A stretch of 64,000 bases of DNA, taken from contig NZ_JAUSXK010000001.1 in assembly GCF_030815955.1 (NCBI RefSeq), positions 1,612,001 to 1,676,000 of the forward strand, in the 5' to 3' direction. Below the pieces are notes generated by a model. It did not search any database and had not been told where the DNA came from. It was given only the letters and a program-made list of their open reading frames with translations. Of the stretch, positions 1 to 7,682 are shown piece by piece; the stretch's first letter is position 1, and each line of letters begins with the position of its first letter. Both the position numbers and the translations under genes were made by a program. The stretch comes from Microbacterium murale. Its GTDB lineage: Bacteria; Actinomycetota; Actinomycetes; Actinomycetales; Microbacteriaceae.

Positions 1-55
1 TCGATCTCCCACCCTCGCGACAATCCTACGATCCTCGACTGCGATGCAAATCGGG

Positions 56-89
56 TTGACGTGTTTGTACAACTCATACATACTAGTTG
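56..89 (+). promoter_or_regulatory. Promoter and operator of the sugar-acid operon
   Basis: TTGACG (56-61) and CATACT (79-84) are 17 bases apart and resemble a sigma-70 promoter. TTGTACAA (65-72) is a perfect palindrome, and CAACT (70-74) with AGTTG (85-89) forms an inverted repeat across the -10 box, so a repressor could block this promoter. GntR- or LacI-type regulators are usual for such operons, but none is encoded nearby in the window. Confidence 0.45.
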
Positions 90-147
90 CACGACGATCA
101 ACGCCGATCACCTCAGCGGTGCGCGGCCCAAGCGAAGGAGCCACTGC

Positions 148-1662
148 GTGAGCCTCGAAGCCCCAGTCCTGCGCCGCGCTACCTCGGCGACTGCGGAGCC
201 GCTGGTATCCCCCACAGGCTCCGGCATCCTGCACCTCGGCCTCGGTAGCTTCCACCGAGCGCATCAGGCCGTCTACACGGCTGCCGCACTCCGGGCCGCC
301 GGCGGCGACTGGGGAATCATCGGCGTCGCCTCGCGTTCCCGCTCGATCGCCGATGCACTGCATGCACAGGACTTTCTCTATTCGGTCGCCACGATCGCCC
401 CAGGAAGCACGTCGCTGGTCATCCCCGGCGTGCACACCGACGCCTTCGTCGGTGCCGAGCAACCCGAGCGCGTCGTCGCGCAGATCGCCGACCCCGGCAT
501 CCGGATCGTGACCCTGACGGTCACGGAGAACGGCTACAGCTACTCCCCCGCGACACAGCACCTCGACCTCGATGACGAGACCGTGCGAGCCGATCTGCGT
601 GGTGGCGCGCCCCGCTCGACGATCGGTCAGCTCGCCCGCGGCCTTCAGGCCCGTGCCGCGGCTGGCGGCGCACCGATCTCGATCCTCAGCTGTGACAACC
701 TCGCATCCAACGGCACCCACACCGAGAAGCTCGTCCGCGAATTCCTGCACGAGCTCCCTGGGTCCGACGGAGCAGAAGCCCTGGAGTTCCTCGACCGCGC
801 CGTGTCGTTCCCCTCGAGCATGGTCGACCGCATCGTGCCGGCGACCACAGCCGAGCTGCGCACACGGGTCAGCACGCTGCTCGGCGCTCGCGACGACATC
901 CCCGTGCCGGCAGAGCCGTTCACGATGTGGGCGATCGAAGATCGCTTCGCCGGCGGCCGCCCGGCCTGGGAAGCGGGTGGCGCCGTGTTCACCGACGAGG
1001 TCGGACGCTACGAGCAGATGAAGGTGCGGCTCCTCAACGGCACGCACTCCCTCATCGCCTACCTCGGCGCGCTGAGCGGCGTCGGCACGATCCCCGAGGC
1101 CATCGGACTCGAGAGCATCGAGAGTGCCGCCCGCGCCGTGCTGCGCGACGAGTACGAACCCTCGGTCGAGGTGCCATCGGGATTCGACATCCGCGCGTAT
1201 GAGAGCGAGCTGTTCGAGCGCTGGGCCAACAGCGCCCTGGGTCACCGCACCAGCCAGGTGGGAACCGACGGCTCGGTCAAGCTGCGCCAGCGCATCCCGG
1301 AGCCGGCGCTGCGCGCACTCCGCATGGGCCAGATGCCGCACCTGATCGCGCTGACCGTCGCCGGATATCTGTCGTGCATCGCGCCGCTTGCCGGATTCGA
1401 CCCCGGACGGCACGCCGCCGCCATGACCGACAGCGCCCGTGAGCGCCTCGCCGGATACGCGGCGAGCGCACGCAACGGCCGCGAGCTGGCGCAGCGCGTG
1501 ATCGGCGAACTGCACCTCTTCGGTGATGGACTCGGATCACAGGACGCGTTCATCGACCGCGTCGGCGATCTGATCGACATCATTCAGCGGCGCGGCGTCG
1601 ATGCCGCGATCGCCGATGCCACTTCGGCATCCGAGACCACCACGAAGGAGCTGCAGCCATGA
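148..1662 (+). CDS. uxuB: Mannitol dehydrogenase family protein (D-mannonate oxidoreductase / fructuronate reductase-like)
   Basis: NAD-dependent polyol/uronate oxidoreductase of about 504 residues, normal for the family. The N-terminus has the Rossmann-type family motif (GLGSFHRAHQAVY), followed by the MVDRIVPATT segment and the substrate-site segment KVRLLNGTHS. The start is GTG 148, with GAAGGAG seven bases upstream; the frame stays open to 61, but that part contains the promoter. It overlaps the next gene by ATGA. Alongside ManD and a zinc dehydrogenase, interconversion of D-fructuronate and D-mannonate is the likely reaction. Mannitol or altronate activity cannot be excluded, so the symbol is tentative. 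Confidence 0.85.
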   Translation: MSLEAPVLRRATSATAEPLVSPTGSGILHLGLGSFHRAHQAVYTAAALRAAGGDWGIIGVASRSRSIADALHAQDFLYSVATIAPGSTSLVIPGVHTDAFVGAEQPERVVAQIADPGIRIVTLTVTENGYSYSPATQHLDLDDETVRADLRGGAPRSTIGQLARGLQARAAAGGAPISILSCDNLASNGTHTEKLVREFLHELPGSDGAEALEFLDRAVSFPSSMVDRIVPATTAELRTRVSTLLGARDDIPVPAEPFTMWAIEDRFAGGRPAWEAGGAVFTDEVGRYEQMKVRLLNGTHSLIAYLGALSGVGTIPEAIGLESIESAARAVLRDEYEPSVEVPSGFDIRAYESELFERWANSALGHRTSQVGTDGSVKLRQRIPEPALRALRMGQMPHLIALTVAGYLSCIAPLAGFDPGRHAAAMTDSARERLAGYAASARNGRELAQRVIGELHLFGDGLGSQDAFIDRVGDLIDIIQRRGVDAAIADATSASETTTKELQP

Positions 1663-2663
1663 AGGCTCTCGCCATCCACGGCAAGGAAGACATTCGCTGG
1701 GAGGACCGCGAGGTTCCGACCCCCGGCAACGGCGAGGTGCGCCTCCGCGTGAGCTACGTGGGCATCTGCGGTTCCGACCTGCACTACTACTTTCACGGCG
1801 CCAACGGCGAGTACACGATCCGCGAACCCCTGACCCCGGGTCACGAGATCTCCGGTGTCGTCGACCTCGACCCGTCCGGCCGCCTGGCCCCCGGCACTCC
1901 GGTCACGGTGCACCCCGCGCGTTACGGTCCCGCGGTGCCCGGCCTCGAGGAGCACCCGCATCTGCGCTCCGGCGGCGACTACTTCGGCAGCGCCGCAGCG
2001 AACCCGCACCGTCAGGGCGGAGCATCCGAGCTGCTGATCGTCGAGGACCACATGATCCGCGTGCTCCCCACCTCGCTGCCCCTCGAACGCGCCGCCCTCG
2101 CGGAGCCGCTCGCCGTCGCGATCCACGCCGTGAGCCTCGCCGGCGACATCGGCGGCAAGCGCGTCCTCGTGATCGGCGCCGGCCCCATCGGCCTGCTCGT
2201 CGTGGCCGCTGCGATGCACGCGGGGGCTGCCGTCGTCGGCGCCAGCGACGTGCGTCCCGAGCCGCTCGATCGGGCGCGGTCGCTCGGCGCCTCGGAGCTC
2301 GCCCTCGTCGGCCGCGACACGATCGAGAGCGAGTCCTACGACGTCGTCTTCGAATGCTCCGGCGTCGGCGTCGCCCTCACTCAGGCCGTCCGTGCCGCCC
2401 GCCGCGCGGGAGCCATCGTGCAGGTCGGGATGCTCCCCGACGCCGAGATCGGCGTGAACCTCGCACCCCTGCTGGCCAAAGAGCTCACGATCCGCGGCGC
2501 CTTCCGCTTCTCCACCGAAATCGACGACGCCGTCGCCCTGCTGGCCGAATCCGATGCGCTCGATCCGGTCATCTCCCACGTCCTCGCGGCATCCGATGCC
2601 GTGCAGGCGTTCGAACTCGCCCGCGACTCGTCCGCTTCGGCCAAGGTCCTCCTGGCCCTCTAG
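1659..2663 (+). CDS. Zinc-binding alcohol dehydrogenase (L-idonate/L-gulonate 5-dehydrogenase-like)
   Basis: Medium-chain zinc dehydrogenase of 334 residues. The catalytic-zinc region is GICGSDLHYYFHG, with the downstream GHE segment (PGHEISG). The Rossmann glycine motif is VIGAGPIGLL. The CGSDLHYYFHG form is typical of the L-idonate 5-dehydrogenase/RspB branch. The structural-zinc cysteine cluster seen in many relatives is not evident, as in other IdnD-like proteins. It is translationally coupled to the preceding gene. The likely role is oxidation of L-gulonate or L-idonate at C5 to a keto-uronate that the neighbouring reductase and ManD process. Substrate is inferred from context only. Confidence 0.82.
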   Translation: MKALAIHGKEDIRWEDREVPTPGNGEVRLRVSYVGICGSDLHYYFHGANGEYTIREPLTPGHEISGVVDLDPSGRLAPGTPVTVHPARYGPAVPGLEEHPHLRSGGDYFGSAAANPHRQGGASELLIVEDHMIRVLPTSLPLERAALAEPLAVAIHAVSLAGDIGGKRVLVIGAGPIGLLVVAAAMHAGAAVVGASDVRPEPLDRARSLGASELALVGRDTIESESYDVVFECSGVGVALTQAVRAARRAGAIVQVGMLPDAEIGVNLAPLLAKELTIRGAFRFSTEIDDAVALLAESDALDPVISHVLAASDAVQAFELARDSSASAKVLLAL

Positions 2664-2737
2664 CCCGTTCCCTCCACCCGGCGGCCCCGCCGCACCGTCA
2701 CACCCCACACCGTTCCTGGTCCGAAGGAGTACCTCCC

Positions 2738-4129
2738 ATGTCAGAACCGCAGATGACGGCCCCGGCCGTCGACCCAGCCGCGAAGAGGTCGGTGCGCGAC
2801 CTCGTCAGGGCCGCCATCTCCGGATGGCTCGGCACCGCCCTCGAGTTCATGGACTACCAGCTCTATTCGCTGGCTGCAGCGCTCGTCTTCGCCGATCTGT
2901 TCTTCTCGTCCGAGAACCCGGCGATCGCGGTCGTCGCGGCGATGGCCACCTACGGCGTCGGCTACGTCGCCCGTCCGGTCGGCGCCTTCTTCTTCGCTCG
3001 GCTCGGCGACAAGACCGGCCGCACGAAGGTGCTGTTCTACACGATCCTGCTGATGGGTCTCGCGACCACGCTCATCGGCTTCCTGCCGACGTACTCGCAG
3101 GTGGGCATCCTCGCCCCGATCCTTCTCGTGCTGCTGCGCATCGCGCAGGGCTTCGGTGCCGGAGCGGAGATCTCCGGTGCCGGTGTCATGCTCGCCGAGT
3201 ACGCGCCGGCGAAGCGTCGAGGCATCATCGCCTCGCTCGTCGCCCTCGGCACGAACTGCGGCACGCTGCTGGCCTCGGGCATCTGGGCCATCCTCCTCTT
3301 CGCATACAGCGAGGACGAGGTCATCGCCTGGGCGTGGCGCATACCCTTCATCGCCAGCGCAGTCATCATGCTGTTCGCGATCTGGGTGCGCTTCAACCTC
3401 AAGGAGACCCCGGTCTTCGAGGAACGCGACGACGTCGTCGACGGCAAGGCCCTCTCGCGCGACGAGGCTGTGAAGCTCGCCACCGAGACCAACGACATCC
3501 GCACGCTCGAGGCCATGCAGCGCAAGCCATGGAAGGCGTTCTCGATCGCGCTCCTGCTGCGCTTCGGCCAGGCCGGCAACTCGGGAATGATCCAGACCTA
3601 CCTCATCAGCTACATCACCGTCGTGCTGCTGCTGGATCGCTCGATCGGCGTGAACGCCGTGATCGTCTCCTCGCTCGTCGCCTTCATCACGGTGCCGCTG
3701 TCGGGCTGGCTCGGCGACCGCTTCGGCCGCAAGCGGATGTACCTGATCTGGGCGATCATCGCGCTGATCGTCATCGTCCCGACGATGCTCATGATCAGCA
3801 GCAAGGACACCGTGCAGGTCTTCGTCGGCTATGTCGTGCTGCACAACCTCGCCGTGATGAGCTTCGCGTCGCTGGAGAACCTGACGCTGCCCGAGCTCTT
3901 CGGTTCCCGCAACCGGTACACCTTCACGGCCATGGCCCGTGAGATCGCCGCGATCGTCGCGACCGGCGCAGGCCCCGTCATCGCCGCCGCGTGGGTCTCG
4001 GCCGTCACCGGCTCGTTCATCCCGATCATCATCATGCTCATGATCTTCACGCTGAGCGCACTCATCGCCGCCATCTGGATGCCCGAGGTCGCCGGACGCG
4101 ACCTCACGGACCCGCGCGACGCGATCTGA
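2738..4129 (+). CDS. MFS transporter, metabolite:H+ symporter (MHS) family
   Basis: 463-residue inner-membrane transporter with about 12 hydrophobic segments. The N-terminal region ([17 protein letters not shown]) and the loop after TM2 ([15 protein letters not shown]) are typical of the MHS subfamily, related to ShiA, ProP and KgtP; a second DRFGRKR loop lies mid-protein. The ATG at 2738 follows GAAGGAG and begins the transporter domain. The same frame is open back to 1601 through the preceding gene, but that part is a shadow. It probably imports the sugar acid used by this operon. Confidence 0.87.
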   Translation: MSEPQMTAPAVDPAAKRSVRDLVRAAISGWLGTALEFMDYQLYSLAAALVFADLFFSSENPAIAVVAAMATYGVGYVARPVGAFFFARLGDKTGRTKVLFYTILLMGLATTLIGFLPTYSQVGILAPILLVLLRIAQGFGAGAEISGAGVMLAEYAPAKRRGIIASLVALGTNCGTLLASGIWAILLFAYSEDEVIAWAWRIPFIASAVIMLFAIWVRFNLKETPVFEERDDVVDGKALSRDEAVKLATETNDIRTLEAMQRKPWKAFSIALLLRFGQAGNSGMIQTYLISYITVVLLLDRSIGVNAVIVSSLVAFITVPLSGWLGDRFGRKRMYLIWAIIALIVIVPTMLMISSKDTVQVFVGYVVLHNLAVMSFASLENLTLPELFGSRNRYTFTAMAREIAAIVATGAGPVIAAAWVSAVTGSFIPIIIMLMIFTLSALIAAIWMPEVAGRDLTDPRDAI

Positions 4130-4199
4130 CCGAGCAGCTCACCACGACCACGGGTGCGGGCGCCCGAACGCCCGCACCCCGCACTTCCAGGAGAACGAC

Positions 4200-5426
4200 A
4201 TGACCATCGAGATCGCCGACGTCATCATCACCAGCCCCGGCCGCAACTTCGTCACGCTCAAGATCACGACCTCCGACGGTATCGTCGGCTGGGGCGACGC
4301 GACGCTCAACGGACGCGAGCTCGCCGTCGCGTCGTACCTCTCCGACCACGTCGCATCGACGCTCGTCGGCCGCGACGAAGACCGCATCGAGGACACCTGG
4401 CAGTACCTCTACCGCGGACCGTACTGGCGCCGTGGTCCGGTCACGATGGCCGCGATCGCCGCAGTCGACATGGCACTGTGGGACATCAAGGCCAAGAAGG
4501 CCGGGATGCCGCTGTACCAGCTGCTCGGCGGCGCGAGCCGCGAGGGCGTCCGCGTCTACGCGCACGCCTCGGGCACGGACTACGCCGCCCTCAAGAACGC
4601 GATCTCGGGATACGAGGAGCTGGGCTTCACCGCCGTACGCGTGCAGACGGGCGTGCCAGGGCTCGGCCAGATCTACGGCGTCTCAGCCGCAGGCCCCGGC
4701 GTGCGCTACGACTACGAGCCCGCCAAGCGCTCCGGCGACCGCCCGAGCGAGGAGTCGTGGGACACCCGCAACTACCTCAACCACATGCCGGGAATCTTCG
4801 CGCAGATCCGCGAGGACTTCGGCAGCGATCTGCGCATCCTCCACGACGGGCACCACCGGATGTCCCCGATCGAGGCCGCCCGATTCGCGAAGGACATCGA
4901 GCCGTACGACCTTTTCTGGCTCGAGGACTGCACCCCTGGTGAGGACCAGACGGCACTGCGTCTCGTGCGCCAGCACTCCACGACGCCGCTCGCGATCGGC
5001 GAGGTCTTCAACTCGGTCTTCGACTACCAGACCCTCATCACTGAGCGTCTGATCGACTACGTGCGTTCGGCCGTCACCCACACCGGCGGCATCACCGCGA
5101 TGAAGAAGCTGCTCGACTTCGCCGCGATCTACGGCATCAAGTCCGGCATCCACGGGCCGACCGACATCTCGCCGGTCGGCATGGCCGCCGCCCTGCACCT
5201 CGATCTTGCGATCCACAACTTCGGCATTCAGGAGTACATGCCGCACAACGAGCAGACGCTCGAGGTGTTCCAGACCTCGTTCACGTTCGATCGGGGCTTC
5301 CTGCACCCCGGCGACCAGCCCGGTCTCGGCGTCGAACTCGACGAGGATGCCGCCGCCGGCCACGAGTACACCAAGGCCTACCTGCCGGTGAACCGCCTGC
5401 TCGACGGCACTGTGCACGATTGGTGA
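4200..5426 (+). CDS. manD: D-mannonate dehydratase family protein (ManD/RspA, enolase superfamily)
   Basis: 408-residue enolase-superfamily dehydratase. The N-terminal capping domain is followed by a barrel with [13 protein letters not shown] and AIGEVFNS, which supply the metal-ligand Asp/Glu/Glu series, and IHGPTD with the late-barrel histidine. The long loop after VYAHASG is typical of the ManD subgroup, which includes starvation-sensing protein RspA. The known reaction is D-mannonate (or D-gluconate) to 2-keto-3-deoxygluconate with Mg2+. Some members are inefficient in vitro and act in L-gulonate/L-idonate pathways, which fits the two dehydrogenases upstream. Confidence 0.88.
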   Translation: MTIEIADVIITSPGRNFVTLKITTSDGIVGWGDATLNGRELAVASYLSDHVASTLVGRDEDRIEDTWQYLYRGPYWRRGPVTMAAIAAVDMALWDIKAKKAGMPLYQLLGGASREGVRVYAHASGTDYAALKNAISGYEELGFTAVRVQTGVPGLGQIYGVSAAGPGVRYDYEPAKRSGDRPSEESWDTRNYLNHMPGIFAQIREDFGSDLRILHDGHHRMSPIEAARFAKDIEPYDLFWLEDCTPGEDQTALRLVRQHSTTPLAIGEVFNSVFDYQTLITERLIDYVRSAVTHTGGITAMKKLLDFAAIYGIKSGIHGPTDISPVGMAAALHLDLAIHNFGIQEYMPHNEQTLEVFQTSFTFDRGFLHPGDQPGLGVELDEDAAAGHEYTKAYLPVNRLLDGTVHDW

Positions 5427-5463
5427 TGACGGTTTCGCCGAGCACGACCATCCGGTGCTGCGA

Positions 5464-5480
5464 GTCCGTCAGCGACGGAC
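5464..5480. terminator. Hairpin between convergent genes
   Basis: GTCCGTC (5464-5470) and GACGGAC (5474-5480) pair perfectly around a 3-base loop. The hairpin sits at the converging ends of manD and the DHFR-fold gene and includes the latter's stop codon. There is no T-run, as is common in actinobacteria. A bidirectional terminator is likely but unproven. Confidence 0.4.
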
Positions 5481-6023
5481 GTCGTAGACGAGCTTCACCA
5501 CTCCATTGGCGTAGACCGCGGAGTCGCGCAGCCTCAGCCCGCGGCGATCGGCACCGCTCGCGCTGAAGATCGTCTTGCCCCCTGGCAGGAGATACGGGAA
5601 CATCAGCAGGTTGTAGCGGTCGATGAGGCCCGCTTCACCCAGGTGAAGGGCGAGATCGGCGCTGCCGTGGATGAAGATGGCACCCCCGTCGGTCTGCTTC
5701 AGGTCGGCGACGTCCTCGGTGGTGCGCAGGACTTTCGTCGTACCCCAGCCGTCGACCAGAGCGTCGTCGGCGAGCGTCGTGGATGCGACGTACTTCGGCA
5801 GGTCCCGGTAGGCCGCGTGATCGGGCGACGTCGGCCAGAAGGTCGAGAACGCCTCGTAACTGTTACGGCCGAACAGCAGAGCCGTCGTCTCCTCGAGCTC
5901 TTCCGCCTTCAGCGAGTACGCATCGGGCACGAACTCGGTGTCGAATACCCAGCCTCCGCCCTGGTGCCCCTCGGCCGTGCTGCCGGGAGAGTCGATCGCG
6001 CCGTCGAGGGCATGGTCCGACAC
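5469..6023 (-). CDS. Dihydrofolate reductase/RibD C-terminal fold protein, 5' end apparently frameshifted
   Basis: 184 residues as written, from a GTG that begins directly at the SDHALDG segment. The family (DHFR/RibD C-terminal domain) usually has a short first strand before this LDG motif. The reading frame upstream is closed by TGA, yet GGAAAGG followed by ATG (6051-6049) lies just upstream in another frame. Removing one G from the four at 6037-6040 joins that ATG in frame and gives a plausible first strand before VSDHALDG. The body retains LFGRNSYEAF, FIHGSADLALHL and the LPGGKTIF segment. Function is unknown; it may be an NADPH-dependent reductase. Confidence 0.75.
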   Translation of the reverse strand: MSDHALDGAIDSPGSTAEGHQGGGWVFDTEFVPDAYSLKAEELEETTALLFGRNSYEAFSTFWPTSPDHAAYRDLPKYVASTTLADDALVDGWGTTKVLRTTEDVADLKQTDGGAIFIHGSADLALHLGEAGLIDRYNLLMFPYLLPGGKTIFSASGADRRGLRLRDSAVYANGVVKLVYDVRR

Positions 6024-6056
6024 GCACTTGACCGCGCCCCGAGTCCGTCATATCCT

Positions 6057-6094
6057 TTCCATGGAACAGAATAGTGTTTCCGAATAACGGAAAC
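6057..6094. promoter_or_regulatory. Operator-like inverted repeats upstream of xdhA
   Basis: GTTTCCG (6076-6082) and CGGAAAC (6088-6094) form a perfect 7-bp dyad with a 5-base spacer, and TTCCATGGAA (6057-6066) is a palindrome with the same TTCC/GGAA half-sites. TTCC-GGAA operators are typical of IclR-family repressors, which often control purine and allantoin catabolism. The site lies in the 155-base divergent region between the DHFR-fold gene and xdhA. The regulator is not encoded here. Confidence 0.5.
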
Positions 6095-6206
6095 AGGACA
6101 ATCTGTTTGGCCCCCACCCGGCATCGTCGGGCGCTTAGACTCGCATCATTGGATCCGGATCGGCGCCCGCGCCCTGCAGCAACGCCGGATCTGAGGAGAT
6201 CTACCA

Positions 6207-7682
6207 ATGAATGACATCGCCGTCAACGTCAACGGGAACAGCCGGCCGCTCGCGGGCACCCCCGCCCACACCACCGCCTTGGACTGGCTGCGCAGCACCG
6301 GACTCTCCGGCGCCAAAGAAGGCTGCGCCGAGGGCGAATGCGGCGCGTGCGCCGTGCTCCTGGCAACGCCGACCACCGAAGGCGGCACCGCGTGGACGTC
6401 GGTGAACTCCTGCCTGGTACCGGTGTACGCCTTGAACGGTCAGGAGATCGTCACCTCCGAAGGGCTCGGCAGCCCTGATGCGCTGCATCCCGTCCAGGAG
6501 AAGCTCGCCGAGGCCGGCGGCTCGCAGTGCGGTTACTGCACTCCGGGGTTCGCCTGCAGCATGGCCGGCGAGTTCTACCGCGGCGATCGCAAGGCAGTGG
6601 ATGCGAACGACGCTGAGGCCGACGAGGACTGCCCGGTGCACGATGCGGAGCACGGACCGAACGGATTCGACCTGCACGCGCTGAGCGGGAACCTCTGCCG
6701 ATGCACCGGCTATCGCCCGATCCGCGACGCCGCGTATGCCTTGGGCTCGCCGGAGAGCGACGATCCCCTCCAGCAGCGGCTCGCCGATCCTGCACCCGTG
6801 CCGGTCGCCACGGCCGCGACGGTCGACGGGTCCCGCTTCATCCGTCCGGCATCCCTCGACGAGACCCTGCGCCTCCTGCGGGACGAACCGGATGCCCTCC
6901 TCGTCGCCGGTTCGACCGACTGGGGCGTCGAGGTGAACATCCGCGGCTCCCGTGCACCGCTCGTGGTCGCGATCGAGCATCACGAAGAACTGCGCACGCT
7001 CGTCGTCGGCGACGATGAGATCGAGATCGGCGCGGCCCTCCCGCTCTCAGAAGTCGAGACGCGCCTGAACGGCAGCGTGCCGCTGCTCGCGCAGCTGTTC
7101 CCGCAGTTCGCGTCCCGGTTGATCCGCAACCGCGGAACCTTCGGCGGCAACCTCGGCACCGGATCGCCGATCGGCGACACTCCACCAGCCCTGCTCGCTC
7201 TCGGCGCCCGCGTGGTGCTGACGTCCGTTGACGGTGAGCGCGAGGTCGACCTGGCCGAGTACTTCACCGGATACCGCCAGTCGGTCAGGCGTGCAGACGA
7301 GCTGATCCGCGCCGTGCGCATCCCCCTGCCACTGGCCAAGGTGACCTCCTTCCAGAAGATCGCGAAGCGCCGCTTCGACGACATCTCCAGCGTCGCCGTC
7401 GCGTTCGCCCTCGACATCGAGGACGGCATCGTCACGGCGGCGAAGATCGGACTCGGCGGTGTGGCCGCTACTCCGCTGCGCGCACGTGCGACGGAAGAGA
7501 TGCTGATCGGTCGAGAGTGGAACGTCGCAACAGTCCGCGCAGCATCCGAGATCCTCGGCGGCGAAGGCACCCCGATGTCCGACCACCGTGCGAGCTCGGA
7601 GTACCGCGCGCTCATGCTCAACACCGCGCTGCTGAAGCTGTACAGCACGGCCGTCATCGAGTCGAAGGAGGTGTCGGCATGA
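6207..7682 (+). CDS. xdhA: Xanthine dehydrogenase small subunit (2Fe-2S and FAD domains)
   Basis: 491-residue electron-transfer subunit. A plant-type 2Fe-2S cluster is formed by C40, C45, C48 and C69 (GCAEGECGAC). The second cluster uses C108 and C111 (CGYC) with C164 and C166 (LCRC), and has an acidic insertion of about 30 residues between the pairs. The FAD-binding domain starts near residue 205 (FIRPASLDETLRLL, VAGSTDWGVEVN) and is followed by the CO-dehydrogenase flavoprotein C-terminal domain. It passes electrons from XdhB to NAD+. The start ATG has a GAGGAG box about eight bases upstream. It overlaps xdhB by ATGA. Confidence 0.95.
   Translation: MNDIAVNVNGNSRPLAGTPAHTTALDWLRSTGLSGAKEGCAEGECGACAVLLATPTTEGGTAWTSVNSCLVPVYALNGQEIVTSEGLGSPDALHPVQEKLAEAGGSQCGYCTPGFACSMAGEFYRGDRKAVDANDAEADEDCPVHDAEHGPNGFDLHALSGNLCRCTGYRPIRDAAYALGSPESDDPLQQRLADPAPVPVATAATVDGSRFIRPASLDETLRLLRDEPDALLVAGSTDWGVEVNIRGSRAPLVVAIEHHEELRTLVVGDDEIEIGAALPLSEVETRLNGSVPLLAQLFPQFASRLIRNRGTFGGNLGTGSPIGDTPPALLALGARVVLTSVDGEREVDLAEYFTGYRQSVRRADELIRAVRIPLPLAKVTSFQKIAKRRFDDISSVAVAFALDIEDGIVTAAKIGLGGVAATPLRARATEEMLIGREWNVATVRAASEILGGEGTPMSDHRASSEYRALMLNTALLKLYSTAVIESKEVSA

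Noticed and set aside
61..147. Upstream in-frame start of the mannitol-dehydrogenase family gene
   Set aside because: The segment contains the promoter and operator, and GTG 148 has a strong ribosome site.
1584..2708. 374-residue open frame antisense to the zinc dehydrogenase
   Set aside because: It is opposite a gene with intact family motifs; the protein is Gly/Asp/Arg-rich without hydrophobic core, typical of GC-rich antisense frames.
1601..2737. Apparent N-terminal extension of the MHS transporter through the dehydrogenase gene
   Set aside because: Arg/Pro/His-rich shadow sequence. A good ribosome site and family start occur at 2738.
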